A program made the position numbers and the translations under genes. A stretch of DNA of 64,000 nt from Bacillus dicomae (lineage in GTDB: Bacteria; Bacillota; Bacilli; Bacillales; Bacillaceae_G): positions 208,393 to 272,392 of the forward strand of contig NZ_VHIV01000004.1 in the NCBI RefSeq assembly GCF_006494425.1. Reading direction: 5' to 3'. Positions 56,501-64,000 of the stretch are shown one piece after another (the stretch's first letter is position 1; each line of letters starts with the position of its first letter). The notes beneath the pieces are model-generated. The model saw only the letters and a program-made list of their open reading frames with translations, had not been told where the DNA came from and searched no databases.

Positions 56501-59500
56501 ACGGTGGTAGCGGTGTTACGAAAACAGCGAAACAAAATGACAAGTATATTGATTGGAGTGTTTCCATTAATGCAAGTCAATCAACTATTGAAAATGCTGT
56601 CGTAACGGATGACCCAACAGACAATCAAATTCTTGATGAAAAGTCCTTCCACCTATATCCAACAACAGTAGCCGTGGATGGCACTTTAACAAAAGATACA
56701 GCAAATGAATTAAAAGAAGGAACAGACTATAAACTCAAAATAACAACAGACAACAATACAGGAAAACAACAATTTAAAGTTGAATTCCTTCATACCATTG
56801 ATCAAGCTTATATTTTAGAATACCGCTCACTCATTAATGCAGACCATAATGAACGAGTAAGTAATAAAGCGACGATTACTGGTCATCGCTTAACATTAGA
56901 GAAAATGGAAGATGTTAAGTTTGTTGAAGTTAAAGTATCTTCTGGATCTGGAGGTGGTTCTGCTAGCAAAGGACGCGGAAGCCTTCAAATTATAAAGGTT
57001 GATGATAAAGATCAAAAAGTACGATTAGCCGGAGCAGAATTTACTTTATATGATCAGACAGGTACAACCGCTATTCGACCAATTACAACAGGTGATGATG
57101 GTGTCGCTAAGTTTAACAACTTACGACGCGATAAATATATGATTAAAGAAACGAAAGCACCTAAAGGTTATGTAATTAGTAAAGAATTAAGAGAAGGTAT
57201 ACTTGTTGAGCTAGGTTCTAAAGAAATTACAACATATACCCTTACAAATAAGAAATTTGTCGGGAAAGTAGTACTTACAAAAATTGATGCTCACAGTAAG
57301 GAAAAACTTGAACATGCTGTTTTCTCTTTACTGGATCAAAACAAACAGGTTATTCCTGAACATAAAGAATTAACAACTAATGATAAAGGACAAATTACTG
57401 TAGATAATTTAAAACCAGGAACTTACTACTTAAAAGAAACAAAGGCTCCTGAACATTATAAATTAGATGATCGACTGATTGAGGTTAAAATCGCGGAAGA
57501 TCAAACAACAGTAATAAACAGAACTGCAACAAACAGTTTGATTCCAGGATCGGCCATTTTAACGAAAGTCGATAAAGATGGAAAAACTTTAGCAGGGGCG
57601 GAGTTCAGTGTACGCGATCGACATAACAATGTAATTCGCGGATATGAAAAATTAACGACAAATGATCAAGGACAAATCGAAGCAAAAGATTTACACCCTG
57701 GAGACTATCAATTTGTTGAAGAAAAAGCCCCTAAAGATTATGACATAGATAAAAAACCAATTGAGTTTACAATTGAAAAGAGCCAACAGAAAGCAGTTAC
57801 TGTTACAGCGACAAATCACCTTACTAAAGGTGGCGTTACTTTAACAAAAGTTGATGATATCGATGGTACAGCTCTTGCAGGTGCTGTATTTAAAATTGTC
57901 GATGCTAATGATGAAAAGAAAGTCATTCGCGAAAATGTAAAAACTGGTGCTGACGGTAAAGTAACTGTTAAAGACTTAGAGCCTGGTATGTATAAATTTG
58001 TTGAAACAGAAGCTCCTAAGGATTATCTGTTAAATGCAAATCCTATCGAGTTTACAATCGACAAAAGCCAACAGTCTCTTGCTACCGTTACGGCAACAAA
58101 CAGTTTAAAAACAGGAGAAGTTGAATTATTAAAAGTTGATGAATTCGGTGATAAAAAACCTCTAAAAGGTGCCGTATTTAAAATTGTTGATGTAAATAAT
58201 AATGATGTTCGTACTGACCTAACTACAGATGCTGATGGAAAAACAAAAGCTGATAAGCTACGTCCTGGTACGTATAAATTTATTGAAACAGCTGCTCCTG
58301 AACATTACGTTTTACGAGCAGAACCTATTGAATTTACAATCGATAGAAGTCAGAAAGAAACTCTACTTGTGAAAGCTGAAAATGCTTTAAAACCAGGAGA
58401 TGTTGAATTAACGAAAGTTGATGATATCGATGGTACAGCCCTTGAAGGTGCTGTATTTAAAATTGTTGATGCTAATGATGAAAAGAAAGTCATTCGCGAA
58501 AATGTAAAAACTGGTGCGGATGGTAAAGCTATTGCTACTGGCTTACGCCCTGGCGATTATAAATTTATCGAAGTAACAGCACCGAAGTATTACGATAAAA
58601 ATACAAATCCGATTAAATTTACGATTACAGAAAGTCAAACGACGTCGGCTACTGTTACTGCTAAAAACAGCTTAACAAAAGGCGGTATTGAATTAACAAA
58701 AGTGAATGCTGCAGATGAAAAGGAAAAACTTGAAGGTGCAGTATTTAAAATCGTTAATAGAGATACGAATGAAGATGCTCGTACGAACCTTGTTACGAAT
58801 AGTGAAGGAAAGTTAGTTGTAGATGACTTACGTCCTGGTAACTATACACTTATCGAAACAAAGGCTCCAACTTATTATGATGTAAATGTAGAACCTATTG
58901 AATTTACAATCGAAAAAGGACAACAAAAACTCCTTCCACTTACATTTAAAAATAGTTTAACGAAAGGAAAAGTTAAACTTATTAAAGAAGACGATGTGGA
59001 GAGTAGTATCGCTCTTGCCGGCGCAGTGTTTACATTACAAGACGTAACTGGCAAAGAAATTGCGAAAGATTTAAAAACAAATGATTATGGAGTACTAGTT
59101 ATTCCTGATTTAGCACCAGGAGATTATCAATTTATTGAAACATCAGCTCCTGAACATTATAAATTAGATCAAACACCTATTAAGTTCACGATTAAAAAAG
59201 GTAGCAAGGATGATCTTCCAGTCCCTGTCACTGTAACAAATAGTTTACTTACAGGTGGCGTTACTTTAACAAAAGTTGATGACGTTGATGGCGTTACTCT
59301 TGAAGGCGCAGAATTTATCATTGTTGATGCTCATGATACGAAAAAGGTAGTTCGTAAAGGATTAACTACCGATGAACATGGTAAAGTTTCTGCTTCTGAT
59401 TTACGTCCGGGTGACTATCAATTTATTGAAGTAAAATCTCCAAAAGACTATGACTTAAGGAAAGAGCCTATTCCGTTCACTATCGGAAAAAGTCAAAAAG

Positions 59501-62500
59501 AAAATATTAACGTTACTGCTACTAACAGCTTAAAGAAAGGTGCAGTCACATTAACAAAAATTGATGACATCGATCGTACAATGCTGAAAGGTGCAATCTT
59601 TAAAATTGTTGATATGAAGGGTAACGAAGTTCGCACAAACCTTGTTACAGACGACAATGGTGAAATTCCTGTTTCTGATTTACGTCCAGGTGACTATCAA
59701 TTTATTGAAACTCAGGCTCCTGAACATTATGTGTTAGACGAAACACCGATTCCATTTACAATTGAAAGAAGTCAAACGGAAAAGATTACTGTTACAGGTA
59801 AAAATACGTTAAAAAAAGGTAGCGTTGAATTAACAAAAATTGACGATATTGATACCGATACGAAGCTCGCTCACGCTGTATTTAATTTATTAGATGCAGA
59901 CGGAGAGATAGTTGAAGAAGGATTAAAAACAAATGCTGAAGGAAAAATTGTTGTTGAAAATCTACGTCCTGGTACGTATAAGTTTATTGAAACAACTGCT
60001 CCTGAACATTACGATTTAAATAAAACACCGATCGAATTTACAATTAAGAAAAGCCAAACTGAAACTCTTCATGTTACGGCTAAAAATGCTCTAACAAAAG
60101 GTGGCGTGGAACTTTCTAAAGTAGATGACATCGATGGCACTAAACTTGAAGGCGCAGTATTTAACATTGTGGATATGAAGGGTACTGTAATTCATAAAGG
60201 CCTTGTTACAAATAGTAAAGGGAAAATCGAAATCGACGACCTACGTCCGGGTGATTACCAATTCATCGAAACGAAAGCTCCTAAGCATTACGTTTTAGAT
60301 GAAACACCAATCCATTTCACTATTGAAAAAGGACAGAAGAAGGCTATTACTCTAACTGCTAAAAACAGCTTACAACAAGGTAGTATTGAACTGCTTAAAG
60401 TAGATGATCTAAATGATCAAATGAAACTTTCTGATGCAGTATTTAATTTACTAGACCAAAACGGAAAAGTGCTTAAAACAGATTTAAAAACAAATGCTGA
60501 AGGAAAAATCGTTGTTGAAAATTTACGTCCTGGTACGTATCAATTTGTTGAAACAACGGCTCCACAACATTATGATTTAGACAAAAAGCCAATTGTAGTT
60601 AAAGTTGAAAAAAGCCAGAAAGATATTGCTACTGTTACTATGAAAAATAGTTTAACAAAAGGCGGCGTGGAACTTTCTAAAGTGGATGACGTCGATGGTA
60701 CTACTCTTGAAGGCGCAGTATTTAACATTGTGGATATGAAGGGTACTGTAATTCGCGAGAAGCTTACAACAAATTCACAAGGTAAAATTAGCGTTTCTGA
60801 CTTACGTCCGGGTGATTATCAATTCATCGAGACGAATGCTCCGAAACATTACGATTTAAATAAAGAACCGATCCCTTTCACTATTGAAAAAGGACAAACT
60901 GAACCGATTTCTGTTACTGCTAAAAACAGTTTAACGAAAGGTGCTGTAGAGCTTTCTAAAGTGGATGATATTGACGGTACTGCTCTTGAAGGTGCGGTAT
61001 TTAAAATTGTTGATATGAACGGCAATGACGTTCGCACTGGTATTACGACAGATGCACACGGTAAAGTTACTATTCCTGATTTACATCCTGGAGACTATCA
61101 ATTTATTGAAACAACGGCTCCGAAGCACTATAAGCTAGATGATACACCGATTAAATTTACAATTGAGAAAAGCCAAGCAGAGAAGCTACAAGTCACTGCT
61201 AAGAACAGCTTAATTGAAGGTGCTGTAGAGTTAATTAAAGTTGATGATATAAATCCAGATACAAAACTTTCTGATGCAGTATTTAATATCATTGATGCGA
61301 AAGGTAAAGTTATTCGCACGAATTTAACTACTGATAAAGATGGGAAAGTTTCTGCTTCTAATTTACGTCCTGGAGATTATCAATTCGTCGAAACGAAAGC
61401 TCCGAAGGATTACGATTTAAATGAAACACCTATTCCTTTCACTATCGAGAAAAGCCAATCAACTCACGTTTCTGTTACTGCTAAAAATGGCTTAACTAAA
61501 GGTGGCGTTGAATTAACGAAAATTGACTCTTTAGATACGAAAGAAACGCTAGAAGGCGCGGTATTTAAAATTACTGATATGAACGGTAATGATATTCGTA
61601 CGAATTTAGTTACCAATAAAGATGGAAAAATCATCGCTAAAGACTTACAACCTGGAGACTATCAATTTATTGAAACGAAAGCTCCGAAACATTATGACTT
61701 AAATGAAGATCCTATTAAGTTCACAATTGAAAGAAGTCAAACAAAACATGTCTTCGTTACAGCTACTAACAGCTTAACGAAAGGTAGTGTGGAGTTAATT
61801 AAAGTTGATGATGTTGAAAAAAACACAACACTTGAGGGTGCGGTATTTAAAATTGTTAATAAGGATGGACACGACGTCCGTACTGATTTAACTACTGATA
61901 AAAACGGCCGCTTAGTTGTGGATGAATTACCACCAGGAGACTATGAGTTTATCGAAATAAAAGCTCCTACTCACTATGACTTAAACGAAACACCTATTAA
62001 GTTCACAGTTAAAAAAGGACAAGAAAAAATCGCTTCTGTTACCGCTATGAATAGCTTAACTAAAGGCGCTGTGGAATTAACGAAAGTCGATGATATCGAC
62101 GGCTCTACTCTTGAAGGAGCTATCTTTAAAATTGTTGATATGAACGGGCACGATGTTCGTTCTGATCTAACTACTAATAAAGATGGCAAAATCTCTGTTT
62201 CTGATTTACGTCCTGGTGACTATCAGTTCGTTGAAACTAAGGCTCCTAACCATTACGACTTAAATCAAAACCCTATCAACTTTACTGTTGAAAAGAGTCA
62301 AACAGCTACAGCTTCTGTTACTGCTACAAATAGCTTAACGAAGGGCGCTGTGGAATTAACGAAAGTCGATGATATCGACGGCTCTACTCTTGAAGGGGCT
62401 ATCTTTAAAATCATTGATCAAAATGGACATGATGTTCGTTCTGATTTAACTACTGATAAAGATGGCAAAATTTCTGTTTCTGATTTACGTCCTGGTGACT

Positions 62501-63576
62501 ATCAGTTCGTTGAAACAAAGGCTCCTAACCATTACGACTTAAATCAAAACCCTATCAACTTTACTGTTGAAAAGAGTCAAACAGCTACAGCTTCTGTTAC
62601 TGCTACGAATAGCTTAACGAAGGGCGCTGTAGAATTAACGAAAGTCGATGATATCGACGGGGCTACTCTTGAAGGAGCTATCTTTAAAATTGTTGATTCT
62701 AACGGACACGATGTTCGTTCTGATTTAACTACTGATAAAAATGGCAAAATCTCTGTTTCTGATTTACGTCCTGGTGACTATCAGTTCGTTGAAACTAAGG
62801 CTCCTACTGGATACGATTTAAGCGCTAAGCCAATTCCTTTCACAATTACGAAAGGACAATCTCAAGTTACTTCTGTTACAGCTTTAAATAGTTTAACAAC
62901 AGGTTCAATGGAGTTAACGAAAGTTGATATTGATCACCATGGAACACTTGAAGGTGCCATTTTCAACATTTTAGATCAAGATGGAAAAGTAGTACGAGAA
63001 GGTCTAAAAACAGATGGGCATGGCAAATTAATCGTAAATGATTTGAAACCTGGTAATTATCAATTAGTGGAAACAAAAGCTCCTACAGGCTATCAATTAG
63101 ATGCATCACCAATAAGCTTTACAATTGAAAAAGCTCAAGCTACACCACTACAAATTACAGTTTCAAATAAAAAAATCGATTCTTCATCAGGTGGAGATAA
63201 TAAACCAATTACTCCTCCTAATAAAGAAGAGGAAACAGGAAAAGAAACTTCTGAAGAACTAGAGAAAGAAAATCCTGAAACACACGGTAAAGGAACTTCC
63301 GAAGAACTAGAAAAAGAAAATCCTGAAACACATGGTAAAGGAACTTCCGAAGAATTAGAAAAAGAAAACCCTGAAACACATGGTAAAGGAACTTCCGAAG
63401 AATTAGAAAAAGAAAACCCTGAAACACAAATAAACAAACAGCAAGATGACCGAAATACGGGTAAAGAACTTCCAAATACAGGTCATAAAAAAGATCCTAC
63501 CCAAACAGTAGGTATCGTACTTCTACTAGCTGGATTGTTAAGTATTTTAGCTACAAAACGAAAAAAATATTATTAA
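53551..63576 (+). CDS. Giant LPNTG-anchored collagen-adhesin-like surface protein with 22 CnaB domains
   Basis: A 3341-residue cell-wall protein. Order: signal peptide (1-29); an Ig-like adhesin domain (about 30-180); six 12-residue Gln/Glu/Lys-rich repeats (about 187-258); a second adhesin domain (about 285-435); about five collagen-binding-type modules (about 435-1130); a Gly/Ser linker; 22 CnaB/SpaA domains of about 93 residues (1141-3207), most with the Lys (TKVDD), Glu (IETKAP) and Asn (TNSL) expected for self-formed isopeptide bonds; four 16-residue GTSEELEKENPETHGK repeats; LPNTG (3307-3311), a membrane helix and KRKKYY tail. Sortase A would anchor it to peptidoglycan. The ligand is not known; collagen or another matrix protein is inferred. 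Start ATG follows AGGAGG. Confidence 0.93.
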   Translation: MKKLFNLCLIIFVLFSQLASFPYNQVKAETLTGNSLFDTVEMKDATNHIIDEALNPKNLIQVGSTIHLEYAWSIKDEQTDSTMLQIPNALRIKNDQQGNLMADQQIIGQYFVTANDNKMKLVFNDQVKDSKGANGKINFDTVFNLDLKPGAKSVPLSFPLGATAKSISVPVQVDNPASPTTNKDTIQQPAEEQKNGDAQQPAEGQKNSDTQQPAEEQKNSDAQQPAEEQKNGDAQQPAEGQKNSDAQQPAEEQKNGETQQSTENPGNNTTEQPVDNPDPSPKQITENILTGVTLTDKDGKPFNDTDNRPSPNSITKIDFTWEVLKSLNVKEGDYFTFQLPEYFIVHNTITEDLIDGKGNKIGSFVVTPDGKVTMTFNEYVEDNPNLAGDLNIRTEFNEVKITGTTEKQIPFPIKEKDVIIELDFKPKVTKSVDKKGVPDRPINTNQINWKVEMNKTKDKLTNAVFQDDIPNGASLNEDSIKVYYLEVDINGKTTRGAEVPKDEYELTTSSNKLNIAFKKETRKAYEIEYATKITDESVTSFKNNAKVSSDNQGSVAANATVTVSRGTHLEKTSKYNPKTQTIEWTITYNGDQRDIKKADALLKDVLDKSHKVDINSIVVKNASYDDAGKLVTSDNATNFTVKETDEGFDLQFNEDINSAYVITYTSKATNDVIKDGEIKNEIIADGKWSQINKVTLKQQNIIKKHNKKDTDYNKKTTTWTIIVNDNNYVLNDAVIKDTFDYGGLTLQKDSFKITDGSRALDPNLDYTLDVTDKGFEVKLTGDYKSNMDKTLTITYTTDFNYETLSKENKNKSFKNTANLSWIDINGDDKNSSSNDTFDPDGYTKANGFKYGSYNAQKKEIKWDIGFNYNNRTIKDPSIVDVLRDNQKLIPESIEVRHMKLTGGAHGFEVGDPVPPSEYTIENPTKDNNNTLTVHFKNEINSAYYISFKTSLAGEQINKRYDNYADLKDGSETVTTIHGAFEIKNGGSGVTKTAKQNDKYIDWSVSINASQSTIENAVVTDDPTDNQILDEKSFHLYPTTVAVDGTLTKDTANELKEGTDYKLKITTDNNTGKQQFKVEFLHTIDQAYILEYRSLINADHNERVSNKATITGHRLTLEKMEDVKFVEVKVSSGSGGGSASKGRGSLQIIKVDDKDQKVRLAGAEFTLYDQTGTTAIRPITTGDDGVAKFNNLRRDKYMIKETKAPKGYVISKELREGILVELGSKEITTYTLTNKKFVGKVVLTKIDAHSKEKLEHAVFSLLDQNKQVIPEHKELTTNDKGQITVDNLKPGTYYLKETKAPEHYKLDDRLIEVKIAEDQTTVINRTATNSLIPGSAILTKVDKDGKTLAGAEFSVRDRHNNVIRGYEKLTTNDQGQIEAKDLHPGDYQFVEEKAPKDYDIDKKPIEFTIEKSQQKAVTVTATNHLTKGGVTLTKVDDIDGTALAGAVFKIVDANDEKKVIRENVKTGADGKVTVKDLEPGMYKFVETEAPKDYLLNANPIEFTIDKSQQSLATVTATNSLKTGEVELLKVDEFGDKKPLKGAVFKIVDVNNNDVRTDLTTDADGKTKADKLRPGTYKFIETAAPEHYVLRAEPIEFTIDRSQKETLLVKAENALKPGDVELTKVDDIDGTALEGAVFKIVDANDEKKVIRENVKTGADGKAIATGLRPGDYKFIEVTAPKYYDKNTNPIKFTITESQTTSATVTAKNSLTKGGIELTKVNAADEKEKLEGAVFKIVNRDTNEDARTNLVTNSEGKLVVDDLRPGNYTLIETKAPTYYDVNVEPIEFTIEKGQQKLLPLTFKNSLTKGKVKLIKEDDVESSIALAGAVFTLQDVTGKEIAKDLKTNDYGVLVIPDLAPGDYQFIETSAPEHYKLDQTPIKFTIKKGSKDDLPVPVTVTNSLLTGGVTLTKVDDVDGVTLEGAEFIIVDAHDTKKVVRKGLTTDEHGKVSASDLRPGDYQFIEVKSPKDYDLRKEPIPFTIGKSQKENINVTATNSLKKGAVTLTKIDDIDRTMLKGAIFKIVDMKGNEVRTNLVTDDNGEIPVSDLRPGDYQFIETQAPEHYVLDETPIPFTIERSQTEKITVTGKNTLKKGSVELTKIDDIDTDTKLAHAVFNLLDADGEIVEEGLKTNAEGKIVVENLRPGTYKFIETTAPEHYDLNKTPIEFTIKKSQTETLHVTAKNALTKGGVELSKVDDIDGTKLEGAVFNIVDMKGTVIHKGLVTNSKGKIEIDDLRPGDYQFIETKAPKHYVLDETPIHFTIEKGQKKAITLTAKNSLQQGSIELLKVDDLNDQMKLSDAVFNLLDQNGKVLKTDLKTNAEGKIVVENLRPGTYQFVETTAPQHYDLDKKPIVVKVEKSQKDIATVTMKNSLTKGGVELSKVDDVDGTTLEGAVFNIVDMKGTVIREKLTTNSQGKISVSDLRPGDYQFIETNAPKHYDLNKEPIPFTIEKGQTEPISVTAKNSLTKGAVELSKVDDIDGTALEGAVFKIVDMNGNDVRTGITTDAHGKVTIPDLHPGDYQFIETTAPKHYKLDDTPIKFTIEKSQAEKLQVTAKNSLIEGAVELIKVDDINPDTKLSDAVFNIIDAKGKVIRTNLTTDKDGKVSASNLRPGDYQFVETKAPKDYDLNETPIPFTIEKSQSTHVSVTAKNGLTKGGVELTKIDSLDTKETLEGAVFKITDMNGNDIRTNLVTNKDGKIIAKDLQPGDYQFIETKAPKHYDLNEDPIKFTIERSQTKHVFVTATNSLTKGSVELIKVDDVEKNTTLEGAVFKIVNKDGHDVRTDLTTDKNGRLVVDELPPGDYEFIEIKAPTHYDLNETPIKFTVKKGQEKIASVTAMNSLTKGAVELTKVDDIDGSTLEGAIFKIVDMNGHDVRSDLTTNKDGKISVSDLRPGDYQFVETKAPNHYDLNQNPINFTVEKSQTATASVTATNSLTKGAVELTKVDDIDGSTLEGAIFKIIDQNGHDVRSDLTTDKDGKISVSDLRPGDYQFVETKAPNHYDLNQNPINFTVEKSQTATASVTATNSLTKGAVELTKVDDIDGATLEGAIFKIVDSNGHDVRSDLTTDKNGKISVSDLRPGDYQFVETKAPTGYDLSAKPIPFTITKGQSQVTSVTALNSLTTGSMELTKVDIDHHGTLEGAIFNILDQDGKVVREGLKTDGHGKLIVNDLKPGNYQLVETKAPTGYQLDASPISFTIEKAQATPLQITVSNKKIDSSSGGDNKPITPPNKEEETGKETSEELEKENPETHGKGTSEELEKENPETHGKGTSEELEKENPETHGKGTSEELEKENPETQINKQQDDRNTGKELPNTGHKKDPTQTVGIVLLLAGLLSILATKRKKYY
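54109..54324 (+). repeat. Six 36-bp tandem repeats in the adhesin gene
   Basis: Units encode QQPAEEQKNGDA and variants (E/G, G/S, A/T changes); a degenerate seventh begins at 54325. They form a flexible spacer between the first two adhesin domains. Confidence 0.88.
56971..63172 (+). repeat. 22 tandem CnaB-coding repeats of about 280 bp
   Basis: Repeats start at the recurring TKG(A/G)VEL(T)KVDD and end at TNSL. Units 19, 20 and 21 (62059-62337, 62338-62616, 62617-62895) are each exactly 279 bp and nearly identical; earlier units are more diverged. Confidence 0.88.
63244..63435 (+). repeat. Four 48-bp tandem repeats near the adhesin 3' end
   Basis: Encode (G/E)TSEELEKENPETHGK, nearly identical at DNA level; they form a charged wall-spanning segment before the LPNTG signal. 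Confidence 0.88.
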
Positions 63577-63587
63577 TAGTTTTTCAC

Positions 63588-63622
63588 ACCCAATCAAATG
63601 AACATTTGATTGGGTTTTTTTT
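63588..63622 (+). terminator. Terminator of the adhesin gene
   Basis: A 12-bp stem (63588-63599 with 63604-63615) with a 4-nt loop and a run of eight T. Confidence 0.88.
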
Positions 63623-63628
63623 ATGCAA

Positions 63629-63659
63629 AAAAGAACGATACATAGAGTATCGTTCTTTT
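63629..63659. terminator. Second terminator-like hairpin
   Basis: A 13-bp stem (63629-63641 with 63647-63659) bounded by A- and T-rich ends; could stop transcripts from either side. Confidence 0.7.
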
Positions 63660-63666
63660 AACGGGG

Positions 63667-63824
63667 TGAGGCTGCCCAAAAGTACGGAAAACCTTTGAAC
63701 AGCCTCGTATTTTCATATGGATGCCTTACATATATCACTGATGATAATTATGAAATGCGGAAACATATTTATCATCACATGATTCAAACATGAGAAAAGA
63801 AACCCTACAGTGGATTCTTTTCTC
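63667..63824. other. Gene-free tail with two further inverted repeats
   Basis: GAGGCTG...CAGCCTC (about 63668-63706) forms a 16-bp imperfect stem, and GAGAAAAGAA / TTCTTTTCTC (63792-63801 with 63815-63824) another. No gene is seen; these look like remnants of small mobile or terminator elements. Confidence 0.45.
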
Positions 63825-63930
63825 TACATAATCTAAAGTTTGGGTACACTAGATTCATGCAATGTAGGAGCTTTCCAAGCAGAAAGCGAACCTTCATTTA
63901 AAATGATAGCATACATATCTCCACCAAAAA

Positions 63931-63946
63931 TATGCAAATATGCATA
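63931..63946. promoter_or_regulatory. PlcR box near the right edge
   Basis: TATGCAAATATGCATA exactly fits TATGNANNNNTNCATA. The window ends 54 bases later with AAAGGT, which could be the start of a ribosome-binding site for a PlcR-controlled gene beyond the edge. Confidence 0.75.
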
Positions 63947-64000
63947 TGGTGTTTTTTATTTCTCAATGTCAGAATATTGAAAATAAAGAAATGTAAAGGT

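Noticed and set aside
56971-63172. CRISPR-like tandem repeats
   Set aside because: The periodicity of about 280 bp is in-frame coding for CnaB domains, with no spacers and no cas genes.
63840-63960. Short minus-strand frame (about 27 codons) left of the edge PlcR box
   Set aside because: Ribosome-binding site too close to the ATG and the frame stops early; at best a gene remnant.

Overview
The window comes from the chromosome of a Bacillus cereus group bacterium. It has low G+C, sporulation genes (spo0F, spoIIR), the gene order of the Bacillus ywm-ywj region (atp operon, upp, glyA, ywlG, rpiB, ywlE, mntP, ywlC, spoIIR, prmC, prfA, tdk, rpmE2, rho, glpX, murA, fba, spo0F, pyrG, rpoE, fad genes, cls, uvsE) and the group-specific plcR-papR quorum-sensing pair. 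PlcR is full length, so this is not a typical B. anthracis chromosome, where plcR carries a nonsense mutation.

Layout. 1-3170: the 3' part of a PAS-GGDEF-EAL gene and two DUF975 membrane proteins. 3265-10820: the F1Fo ATP synthase operon on the minus strand, with a consensus promoter at 10790-10818 and structured gaps between atpA, atpG and atpD. 11110-24740: housekeeping genes on the minus strand, interrupted by a small plus-strand redox cluster (DoxX, flavin reductase) and a tiny disrupted ORF. 24925-33860: rho, glpX, murA, fba, spo0F, pyrG and rpoE; pyrG carries a CTP-sensing attenuator. 34013-41500: a fatty-acid beta-oxidation operon (fadF, thiolase, 3-hydroxyacyl-CoA dehydrogenase, two acyl-CoA dehydrogenases, TetR regulator) with a FadR-like operator in its promoter. 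41684-46690: cardiolipin synthase, UV endonuclease and a second GGDEF-EAL protein. 46686-48515: papR, plcR and a ruined nprB protease gene. 48515-51975: a two-component system with its ABC transporter. 52084-53000: methionine aminopeptidase and a candidate small RNA. 53344-63622: a 3341-residue LPNTG-anchored adhesin with 22 CnaB domains. 63623-64000: a non-coding tail with a PlcR box.

How it works together. The right third is the accessory, host- and surface-facing part. PlcR-PapR senses cell density and controls secreted virulence factors. Spo0A-type boxes flank the plcR promoter and also lie ahead of the adhesin, suggesting that the sporulation/biofilm regulator controls both. Two c-di-GMP proteins lie in the same window. 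The left two thirds is core metabolism: ATP synthesis, nucleotide salvage and synthesis, one-carbon metabolism, gluconeogenesis, translation termination and fatty-acid degradation.

The least explained items are: a dispersed repeat family often placed just after stop codons and also within the atp operon; an orphan consensus promoter-terminator pair of about 60 nt (52896-52990); the decay of nprB beside intact plcR-papR; a 43-codon membrane ORF broken by TGA; and the recent 279-bp duplications in the adhesin. All function calls rest on reading sequence and remembered family knowledge; no database search was run.
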